From positions 6,948 to 12,018 of the forward strand of contig DDBK01000180.1 in NCBI GenBank assembly GCA_002333095.1: a stretch of 5,071 nt of DNA, read 5' to 3'. The notes beneath the pieces were generated by a model that saw only the letters and a program-made list of their open reading frames with translations, was not told where the DNA came from and made no database searches. Position numbers and translations under genes: made by a program. Source of the stretch: Cellvibrionales bacterium UBA2034. GTDB lineage: Bacteria > Pseudomonadota > Gammaproteobacteria > Pseudomonadales > UBA7239. Of the stretch, positions 1-5,071 are shown piece after piece. Numbering within the stretch: the stretch's first letter is position 1; the number at the start of each line of letters is the position of its first letter.

Positions 1-689
1 CGCTGGATATTCTGTCCTTGATGGAATGGTGTAAACAGTTGTTCGACTGTTTCTTGCGTCATGCCGATACCTGAATCGGTAACCTTGAAGCAGACGGTGA
101 TGCCGCTGTTGTCCTGACACAATTTATCTATTTGTAGTTTGACGATGCCACTGGCAGTGAACTTGATGGCATTCGAGAGCAGGTTCAGCAGGATCTGGCG
201 AATTTTTCCAGCATCGCCAACCAGAACAGCGGGCAGTGCAGGATCCACATTGGCAGTCAGCAGCAAACCTTTTTCACATGCCCATGCGTCTGCCAGAGTG
301 AGCAGGGAATTGACCAGATCGTCCAGTACAAAATGTTCTGAAACAATGCTCAGCTGGCCTGCTTCAATGCGGGATTGCTCCAGTGTCTGGTTTAACAAGG
401 ACAACAGCTCGTTGCCAGAACTGTTCAGGGTGCCCAGCAATTTTTGTTGGGTTTCGTCCAGTGTGGTGTTGCGTAGCAAGTGTACTACTGACAATACGCC
501 TGTTAATGGGGTGCGAATTTCATGACTAAGCGTAGCGAGGGTGGCAGATTTGGCAGCCACAGTTTCTTCAGCAACCTGTTTGGCCTGGATTAGTTTCCGT
601 ATACAGATTTTATCGTGGAGTGTTGAAAACAGCAGGAGAAAAAGCAACAGGAGTAGAACGGAGACCAGATACATAGAAGTGCTATCCAT
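1..689 (-). CDS. Sensor histidine kinase, N-terminal part (3' end beyond window)
   Basis: Membrane-anchored histidine kinase of a two-component or phosphorelay system. It would autophosphorylate a histidine using ATP and pass the phosphate to a receiver domain. From the ATG at 689 the visible 229 residues show one very Leu-rich membrane segment (about residues 7-22), a helical linker (about 26-50), a HisKA domain with the H-box SHEIRTPL and phospho-acceptor His56, then a HATPase_c domain with the N-box (Asn169 and Asn173 in LLNLLSNAIKF), the G1 box DSGIGM (Asp205) and the F-box LFTPF (about 218-222). The reading frame leaves the window in the ATPase domain, so the G2 box and any receiver or Hpt domain, common in kinases with this H-box style, are not seen. 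The start is uncertain: no good Shine-Dalgarno precedes 689, a second ATG lies at 674, and the frame is open up to a stop at 768-770 without another ATG, GTG or TTG. There is no periplasmic sensor or PAS/HAMP domain ahead of the H-box. It lies 55 bp downstream of the peroxiredoxin gene with no visible terminator between, so co-transcription is possible. Kinase identity is certain; signal and partner are unknown. Confidence 0.9.
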   Translation of the reverse strand, partial: MDSTSMYLVSVLLLLLFLLLFSTLHDKICIRKLIQAKQVAEETVAAKSATLATLSHEIRTPLTGVLSVVHLLRNTTLDETQQKLLGTLNSSGNELLSLLNQTLEQSRIEAGQLSIVSEHFVLDDLVNSLLTLADAWACEKGLLLTANVDPALPAVLVGDAGKIRQILLNLLSNAIKFTASGIVKLQIDKLCQDNSGITVCFKVTDSGIGMTQETVEQLFTPFHQGQNIQ

Positions 690-744
690 AGCATTATCAA
701 TTGCGCCGGAAATCCGTCCAGCGCTGTCCAGGGTTAAGGGTGTG

Positions 745-1347
745 CTAGAGTTTTCCTGCGTTATTTTTCAGGTAATCGGCTACGCCAGCTGGATTGGCTT
801 TCATGCCGGCATCGCCTTTTTGCCAGCCAGCAGGGCATACATCACCGTGTTCAGCATGAAATTGCAGTGCATCCACCAGGCGTAGCAATTCATCAATATT
901 GCGGCCCAATGGCAAGTCATTGATGATCTGGCTGCGCACTACACCTTGCTGATCTATCAGGAAAGCGCCGCGGTAAGCTACACCACCATCGGTTTGCACA
1001 TCGTAATCGCGTGCAATTTGCTGTGTCAGGTCAGCGGCCATTGTGTATTGCACTGCTCCAATCCCGCCGTTTTCAATGGCAGTGTTACGCCAGGCGTTAT
1101 GGGTGAAATGTGAATCAATCGATACGCTGATCACTTCTACGCCGCGGGCAGTAAAATCAGCCATGCGATGATCAAGCGCAATCAACTCCGACGGGCAGAC
1201 AAAAGTAAAATCGAGCGGATAGAAAAACAACAACGCATATTTGCCGCGAATAACGGAAGCCAGATGGAAGTCGCTGACTATATCGCCATTGCCCAGCACA
1301 GCCGGGCAATGGAAATCCGGTGCGGGCCTGCCTACCAGTACAGCCAT
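745..1347 (-). CDS. Typical 2-Cys peroxiredoxin (AhpC/Prx1 family)
   Basis: Cytoplasmic thiol peroxidase that reduces hydrogen peroxide, organic hydroperoxides and probably peroxynitrite. At 200 residues it is full length for the Prx1/AhpC class. Visible catalytic features are the PxxxT/SxxC motif around Pro44, Thr48 and the peroxidatic Cys51 (DFTFVCPSE), the conserved active-site Arg126 (AYRGAFLID), and the resolving Cys171 in HGDVCPAGW near the C-terminus, as expected for a dimer with intersubunit disulphides. A GGIG motif (94-97) resembles the GGLG element linked to sensitivity to over-oxidation in Prx1 proteins, but the C-terminus (ending NNAGKL) has no YF motif. Cys14 is an additional cysteine. 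The ATG overlaps the stop of the upstream glutaredoxin gene by one base (TGATG), and no purine-rich Shine-Dalgarno is seen before it, which points to translation by reinitiation after grxD. No ahpF is visible, so the reductant is not shown; thioredoxin or a glutathione/glutaredoxin route are both possible. The family call is firm; the name ahpC is often used for such genes but the AhpF-dependent role is not demonstrated. Confidence 0.96.
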   Translation of the reverse strand: MAVLVGRPAPDFHCPAVLGNGDIVSDFHLASVIRGKYALLFFYPLDFTFVCPSELIALDHRMADFTARGVEVISVSIDSHFTHNAWRNTAIENGGIGAVQYTMAADLTQQIARDYDVQTDGGVAYRGAFLIDQQGVVRSQIINDLPLGRNIDELLRLVDALQFHAEHGDVCPAGWQKGDAGMKANPAGVADYLKNNAGKL

Positions 1348-1664
1348 CAGCCAGCTGCCGCTTCTTTGATCAGTGGCAACAGTTCACCTTTTGCATGCAT
1401 CTCGGTAACGATATCGCAACCACCAATCAGCTCACCTTTTACCCACAGCTGCGGGAAGGTTGGCCAGTTGCCGTAACGCGGCAGGTTGGCGCGAATCTCT
1501 GGATTGGAGAGGATGTCTACATAGGCAAAACGTTCACCGCAGTTCATCAATGCCTCTACAGTGCGGGCAGAGAAACCACACTGCGGGGCATTCGGGCTGC
1601 CTTTCATGTACAGGATGATGTTATTGGCTTCGATCTGTTCTTTGATTTGATCCATGATATCCAC
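1347..1664 (-). CDS. grxD: Monothiol CGFS glutaredoxin (Grx4/GrxD type)
   Basis: Small cytoplasmic glutaredoxin of the monothiol class. Members bind a [2Fe-2S] cluster with glutathione as a bridged dimer and take part in Fe-S cluster transfer, often with BolA proteins, rather than acting as strong disulphide reductases. With the start chosen here the protein has 105 residues, near the usual 100-115. Family marks are LYMKGSP with the conserved Lys21, the active site CGFS (Cys29-Ser32), ERFAYVDIL, the cis-Pro motif WPTFPQLWV (67-75) and GGCDI (81-85), matching E. coli GrxD closely. I chose the GTG at 1664-1662 because a GAGG lies 7 bases upstream. The frame is open to an ATG at 1688, which would add 8 residues (MLLTRGFT) not typical of the family, and an internal ATG at 1655 is too far from that ribosome site. 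It overlaps the following peroxiredoxin gene by one base and is its likely operon leader, which links it to peroxide defence or to supply or protection of Fe-S clusters under oxidative stress. That link is inference. Confidence 0.95.
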   Translation of the reverse strand: MDIMDQIKEQIEANNIILYMKGSPNAPQCGFSARTVEALMNCGERFAYVDILSNPEIRANLPRYGNWPTFPQLWVKGELIGGCDIVTEMHAKGELLPLIKEAAAG

Positions 1665-1671
1665 GGTAAAA

Positions 1672-1675
1672 CCTC
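1672..1675 (-). promoter_or_regulatory. Ribosome binding site deciding the grxD GTG start
   Basis: GAGG on the minus strand lies 7 bases before the GTG at 1664. The competing in-frame ATGs fit less well: the one at 1688 lies upstream of this site and the one at 1655 is 16 bases away from it. Confidence 0.65.
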
Positions 1676-1709
1676 GCGTTAACAGCATTCAACAGTAATC
1701 GTGGGACGC

Positions 1710-1715
1710 ATTCTA
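1710..1715 (-). promoter_or_regulatory. Candidate -10 box for the grxD-peroxiredoxin unit
   Basis: TAGAAT on the minus strand matches the sigma70 -10 consensus at five of six positions and lies about 45 bases before the grxD start. No convincing -35 hexamer and no extended -10 TGn is seen, so the site is either activator dependent or a chance match. The rest of the 1665-1781 gap shows no clear terminator for the EAL gene, so read-through from upstream is also possible. Confidence 0.25.
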
Positions 1716-1781
1716 GCGGGCAGGCCGGGAAATTGCATCCACATGAAAACTGAGCTTTTGCTGTTGTGGGGCTAACCTATG

Positions 1782-3059
1782 TCAGTTGTCCGCCCAGCTG
1801 ACATCACCGCACAGCACATGCAGCCCCTGCTTCGTATTGATAGCGATGGAGAGCGTCACGCAGAGATTGCCGCCGGTCAGGGATAAATAGGGCTTGCTGA
1901 TCTGGATGAGCCCCGGTTCGGCAATGGCGCTCTGGAAGTAGTGGCGGCGGGTCCAGATGGCTTTATGTGTATCATTCAGCGGAGCAAACCGCGGATTGTC
2001 GACAGAACTGCAGCTACCGGCTGAAAAGTTCTGCCCCACTTGCACGCCAGATGCGTTGAGAAAATAGCAGCGGCTCACATCGGGCAGTTCAAGGAAAAGC
2101 TGTAAGGCTTGCTCCGGGTCTTCACCATCCAGCGTCTTCATGACCGCATCAAAAAAACAGTTGGTATAAGGGGTTAATTTCTTTTTGCTCTCCAGCTCTT
2201 CCCGTGCATGATCTTCACGCAAGGTGGTGAATAACTTGCCAATGGTTGAAGCGGATGACCTGGCTTCCAGATCCTTGTGGGGTTCTGAAAAGAAAAATCC
2301 TTGCACAAAATCGATATCGGATTGCAGTGCAATCATCGCCTGCTGCTCTGTCTCAATGCCTTCAATCAGCGCCAGCGCACCAGCCTGATGAATCAGGCTG
2401 ACAAGCTCTGGCAACACACGACGTACGCTTCGGTTACTGGCAGCCTGGTCGATCAGGGTTTTGTCCAGTTTTACAATCTGAGGTGCAATGCGCCATATGC
2501 GGTTAAAGTTGGAATGGCCTACGCCAAAATCGTCAATGGCTATCAGGCATCCCATATCGCGGTAGTAACAGATAGATTCTGCCAACAGTTCTTCATCGTC
2601 AATTTGTGCTTCAAGAATTTCTATCACAATACGGTGTGGCGGGATGTTATAGCGCTGCAACAAATCCTTGAAAAATGGCCCGAATTGTTTGCCATACATG
2701 GTCGTGAGTGGATTGAGGTTCAGGAACAGCCATGTTGTGTCATCAGCCTGTTGCATGAAATTGCTGACGTGCAGTGTGCGGCACATGCGATCAATGAATA
2801 CAGATTGTTCAAGGGTAGATGCCTCTGCAAATAGCATGAGCGGCGAAATGGGGCCGCCATCAAGCAATGACGGCCTGATGAGTGCTTCGTACCCCACGAC
2901 CCGTTGGTGGGCAAGGCTGTAAATAGGCTGGAAGTGGCTGCGCAATTCCACCTGGTCTCCGCAGGAAGCCGCATACTGACGGCCATCTGCCTTGATAAAC
3001 GATTCCATGTAATCGAGTGTGAGTTGTTGTCCGGGTTGTGAAAACTGCAGTGGCATCAT
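1782..3059 (-). CDS. EAL-domain c-di-GMP phosphodiesterase with C-terminal sensory-like domain
   Basis: Predicted phosphodiesterase hydrolysing cyclic di-GMP to pGpG, lowering this second messenger and so favouring motility over biofilm. With the start at 3059 it has 425 residues. The EAL domain spans roughly residues 35-265 and keeps the expected catalytic set: Glu58 in YEALIRP, the Asn in WLFLNLNP (114/116), Glu147 and Glu150 in IEILE, Asp176-Asp177 in IDDFGVGHSN, Lys197 in VKLDK, Glu233 and Glu236 in IEGIETEQ, and Gln253 in VQGFFFSEP. It therefore looks active rather than degenerate. No GGDEF domain is present. After a charged helix (about 285-295) comes a region of about 125 residues with no catalytic motif (DAVMKTLDGEDPEQAL... 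to the C-terminus) that alternates like a PAS/Cache fold. The order EAL then helix then C-terminal domain resembles B. subtilis YkuI, whose C-terminal domain is PAS-like; this likeness is by layout, not by alignment. No signal peptide or membrane segment is visible, so it should be cytoplasmic. Upstream GTG (3107) and ATG (3077) starts lack a Shine-Dalgarno. It stands alone between gaps of 175 and 117 bp and is probably its own transcription unit. Confidence 0.93.
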   Translation of the reverse strand: MMPLQFSQPGQQLTLDYMESFIKADGRQYAASCGDQVELRSHFQPIYSLAHQRVVGYEALIRPSLLDGGPISPLMLFAEASTLEQSVFIDRMCRTLHVSNFMQQADDTTWLFLNLNPLTTMYGKQFGPFFKDLLQRYNIPPHRIVIEILEAQIDDEELLAESICYYRDMGCLIAIDDFGVGHSNFNRIWRIAPQIVKLDKTLIDQAASNRSVRRVLPELVSLIHQAGALALIEGIETEQQAMIALQSDIDFVQGFFFSEPHKDLEARSSASTIGKLFTTLREDHAREELESKKKLTPYTNCFFDAVMKTLDGEDPEQALQLFLELPDVSRCYFLNASGVQVGQNFSAGSCSSVDNPRFAPLNDTHKAIWTRRHYFQSAIAEPGLIQISKPYLSLTGGNLCVTLSIAINTKQGLHVLCGDVSWADN

Positions 3060-3066
3060 GGTAAGG

Positions 3067-3072
3067 CCCCTT
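3067..3072 (-). promoter_or_regulatory. Ribosome binding site deciding the EAL-gene start
   Basis: AAGGGG on the minus strand is followed by 7 bases and then two adjacent ATG codons (3059 and 3056). The spacing favours the first ATG. The GTG at 3107 and the ATG at 3077 have no comparable site. Confidence 0.65.
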
Positions 3073-3104
3073 TTCATGTGGTAGACGAAATGTCCAATAC
3101 AGGA

Positions 3105-3133
3105 CACAGCAATTAACAGGCCATCCTGCTGTG
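3105..3133. repeat. 7-bp inverted repeat in the EAL-gene leader
   Basis: CACAGCA (3105-3111) and TGCTGTG (3127-3133) are perfect inverted arms around a 15-base spacer, which itself holds a smaller CAGG/CCTG pair around CCAT. It sits between the candidate promoter and the ribosome site of the EAL gene, so it could be an operator or a leader RNA hairpin. A pair of this length can arise by chance in a gap of this size. Confidence 0.35.
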
Positions 3134-3176
3134 ATGCTGGAAGACACTTCTGCTATGTTGAAGGGCTTGTGTTGCA

Positions 3177-3205
3177 ATTTTATGGTGCAGAAAAAATAAC
3201 GCGAA
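3177..3205 (-). promoter_or_regulatory. Candidate sigma70 promoter for the EAL gene
   Basis: On the minus strand a -10-like TAAAAT (3177-3182, five of six consensus bases) is preceded, after 17 bases, by the weak -35-like TTCGCG (3200-3205, three of six). The surroundings are A/T rich and lie in the gap between the permease stop and the EAL start, about 118 bases before the start codon. Spacing is ideal but the -35 match is poor. Confidence 0.3.
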
Positions 3206-3234
3206 CTATTTTGGGGCAAAATATTGCCATTGCA

Positions 3235-5071
3235 TCATGGGTTGCTGTTTTCCTTGTGTCCTGATGCCAGCAACATGTAGACCGCAGGCAAGACAAACAG
3301 CGTAAACAGCGTGCCGACCAGCATGCCGGCTACCAGAATGATGCCGATGCTGTTGCGCGCTTCAGCGCCAGCGCCGGATACCAGCACCAACGGAAAGTGA
3401 CCCAGTACTGTGGCACCTGTGGTCATCAGGACGGGGCGCAATCGTGTGGCTGCTGCATGCGTGATGGCTTCATATTTATTGCGGCCTTCTGCTTGCAGGT
3501 GATTGGCAAACTCCACAATGAGGATGCCATTTTTTGCAATCAGCCCCACCAGTGTGATGAAGCCCACTTGCGAAAAAATATTGATGGTTGTCCAGCCGAG
3601 AAACGTAAACAGCATCGCGCCAGACAACGCCAGCGGTACTGAACCAACCAATACGACGAGCGGATCACGAAAGCTGTTGAATTGCACCGCTAATACCAGA
3701 AACACAAATAGCAATGCGACCAGAAGCACACCAAACAGGGTGTTGCCCTCCTGGCGCAACTGCCGTGATTCCCCCGCGTAATCAATACTGTAACCAGCGG
3801 GCAGGATAGTTGCTGCGCCTTCTTCCAGCGCAGCCAGCGCCTGTTCTTTGGTGGTGCCGGGCAATACGCCGCCGTAAAGACGGAATGCATTTTTCTGCTG
3901 GAATTTGCCGAGTACGCGCGGTGCTGTGTGCCTTTCCAGCGTTGCTATCGCAGACAGCGGCACCAGTTCGCCGCGCGGTGTGCGCAGTTGCAGATCCAGC
4001 AAGGTTTGTGGATCCGGGCGATCTGCGCCTTCAATCATCGGAATGACCTGGTACGCCTTGCCATCCATATCGAAACGGTTCACGTAGTTGGCGGATAACA
4101 GCACACCGAGTTGTTGGCTGACACTGGAAAGATCCATGCCGAGATCCGCAATCCGGTGACGATCAAGAAGAAACTCTGCCTGTGGCAGATCGATTTTCAG
4201 ATCTGTGTCGGCATACATGAATTTTCCGCTGGTTTTTGCATGTGCGACCAGTTGGTCTGCATAGGATTTCATTACAGCGGGAGAATCGGATGACAGCACC
4301 ACCATCTCCACGTCGAAATTACCTGCAGTGGGCAATGCGGGGTAGAGGATGGGAAACGCTTTCAGGCCGCTGATCTTGCCAAGATCCATGTAAGCACGTT
4401 GCAGCAATTCCTGTACGCTGGATTCGCGCTGGTCAAAATCTACAAATGTCTGGCCGCCAAAGCCGCCCTGCGGCGTCACGATTTGCCACATGAATTCTGC
4501 ACCGGGCAGTGCATTCAGCGTGTCCACAATTTCGTGCATGTAACCCGTGGTATAGGCAAGGGATGCTTGTGGCGGTGCTTCAATAACCACGTTAATACTG
4601 CTCTGGTCTTCCACGGGAGCCAGTTCCTGTTGTGACAACAGATAAAACGGTATTACCAGCAAAGAAAAAAACAGCGCAACAAACAACACCTGTGGTTGCC
4701 ATTGCAGGCAACTCGCCAGTTTTCTTGTGTAGGTGCGTTGAAGTTGCTCAAACCACCGGTTAATTGTTTGTGTGGCGCGGTTTTCCTCGCCATTGGGCGG
4801 GCAGGCATACGCACTCATGATCGGCGACAGTGTGAGTGCCACCACGCCGGAAATCAGCACAGCAATAGCCAATGTAAAACCAAATTCCTTGAACAGTACG
4901 CCCGTCATGCCCGATAGAAATCCTATCGGTGCATACACGGCAGCCAGTGTAATTGTCATGCCGATAATCGGTGCCAGCAATTGGCGCGAACTGGCCAATG
5001 CGGCTTCAATGCGGCTTTTGCCTTCCCGCATATGGCGGGCAACATTTTCAACCACAACAATCGCGTCATCT
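3235..5071 (-). CDS. RND efflux permease, HAE1/AcrB-like, C-terminal part (5' end beyond window)
   Basis: Inner-membrane proton-driven pump subunit of a tripartite efflux system, working with a periplasmic adaptor and an outer-membrane channel. The visible 611 residues are about the last 60 percent of a protein usually near 1030 residues. The fragment opens at DDAIVVVENV, the transmembrane-helix-4 motif holding the two proton-relay aspartates (Asp407/408 in AcrB). It continues through helices 5 and 6, a cytoplasmic linker, helix 7 (about 127-145), a large periplasmic porter/docking loop (about 146-440), and helices 8-12. The relay lysine (AcrB Lys940) is Lys513 of the fragment in GLIAKNGILIVEF. 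The motif GAGAEARNSIG and a hydrophobic final helix ending before GHKENSNP complete the fold. The aspartate and lysine relay residues mark a functional pump of the drug-type (HAE1) branch; substrates cannot be read from sequence. The frame is open through the window edge, so apparent internal starts such as the GTG at 5055 are not real starts. Adaptor and channel genes, if linked, would lie to the right, beyond the window; none lies downstream. Confidence 0.95.
   Translation of the reverse strand, partial: DDAIVVVENVARHMREGKSRIEAALASSRQLLAPIIGMTITLAAVYAPIGFLSGMTGVLFKEFGFTLAIAVLISGVVALTLSPIMSAYACPPNGEENRATQTINRWFEQLQRTYTRKLASCLQWQPQVLFVALFFSLLVIPFYLLSQQELAPVEDQSSINVVIEAPPQASLAYTTGYMHEIVDTLNALPGAEFMWQIVTPQGGFGGQTFVDFDQRESSVQELLQRAYMDLGKISGLKAFPILYPALPTAGNFDVEMVVLSSDSPAVMKSYADQLVAHAKTSGKFMYADTDLKIDLPQAEFLLDRHRIADLGMDLSSVSQQLGVLLSANYVNRFDMDGKAYQVIPMIEGADRPDPQTLLDLQLRTPRGELVPLSAIATLERHTAPRVLGKFQQKNAFRLYGGVLPGTTKEQALAALEEGAATILPAGYSIDYAGESRQLRQEGNTLFGVLLVALLFVFLVLAVQFNSFRDPLVVLVGSVPLALSGAMLFTFLGWTTINIFSQVGFITLVGLIAKNGILIVEFANHLQAEGRNKYEAITHAAATRLRPVLMTTGATVLGHFPLVLVSGAGAEARNSIGIILVAGMLVGTLFTLFVLPAVYMLLASGHKENSNP

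Noticed and set aside
139..525. Plus-strand open frame of 128 codons
   Set aside because: It is antisense to the clear histidine kinase H-box and ATPase coding sequence, and its translation is Ser-rich with no recognisable family features.
627..659. Run of Leu codons in the kinase membrane segment resembling a low-complexity repeat
   Set aside because: The codons vary (CTG, CTC, CTT, TTG, CTA) and are simply what a Leu-rich membrane helix requires.
719..726. Palindrome CAGCGCTG between the peroxiredoxin and kinase genes
   Set aside because: Eight bases with no loop, no T run and no repeat elsewhere in the window that I saw; consistent with chance.
1168..1682. Two overlapping plus-strand open frames of 102 and 120 codons
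   Set aside because: They lie antisense to the intact peroxiredoxin and glutaredoxin genes and show no family features or good ribosome sites.
2301..2834. Plus-strand open frame of 177 codons
   Set aside because: Fully antisense to the conserved EAL catalytic core; the translation has no recognisable motif.
2720..3219. Minus-strand alternative frames of 88 and 119 codons overlapping the EAL gene start
   Set aside because: They are out of frame with the well supported EAL domain and look like compositional shadows.
3195..3228. Possible terminator after the permease: hairpin GGCAA-TATT-TTGCC and an A/T-only stem with loop TTCGCG followed by T residues (minus strand)
   Set aside because: The first hairpin has only five base pairs and is followed by CCCAAAA rather than a T run; the second stem is almost all A-T pairs. 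Neither is convincing as an intrinsic terminator.

Overview
The window holds five genes, all on the minus strand, and is densely coding. Read in the direction of transcription (right to left) they are: the C-terminal part of an RND multidrug-type efflux permease (cut by the right edge), a c-di-GMP phosphodiesterase-type EAL protein with a C-terminal sensory-like domain, a monothiol CGFS glutaredoxin (grxD type), a typical 2-Cys peroxiredoxin (AhpC/Prx1 type), and the N-terminal part of a membrane-anchored sensor histidine kinase (cut by the left edge). The many plus-strand open frames are antisense shadows of these genes.

The protein sequences look proteobacterial, most likely gammaproteobacterial. 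The glutaredoxin is very close in layout to E. coli GrxD, the peroxiredoxin has the gammaproteobacterial-looking start MAVLVGRPAPDF, and the permease has the AcrB/HAE1 layout. Base composition is roughly balanced by eye. I cannot name a genus from the sequence alone. There is no sign of a mobile element, CRISPR array, tRNA or rRNA, and nothing marks the region as recently acquired.

Region by region: the permease ends at 3235. A 175-bp gap (3060-3234) follows, with a plausible promoter and a 7-bp inverted repeat ahead of the EAL gene (1782-3059, start chosen on a good Shine-Dalgarno). A 117-bp gap (1665-1781) with a weak promoter candidate leads to grxD (1347-1664, GTG start). grxD overlaps the peroxiredoxin (745-1347) by one base in a TGATG junction, so these two are almost certainly one translationally coupled unit. 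The kinase (start near 689) follows after 55 bp with no visible terminator and may be co-transcribed. No stretch over 300 bp lacks a gene.

Functionally the best supported pairing is grxD plus peroxiredoxin: peroxide removal next to a glutathione/Fe-S linked glutaredoxin. The EAL protein (c-di-GMP turnover), the kinase and the permease may simply be neighbours. I do not see a clearly new biological system here. The points most worth a second look are the grxD/peroxiredoxin coupling, the kinase that lacks any evident sensor domain, and the EAL protein's C-terminal domain.
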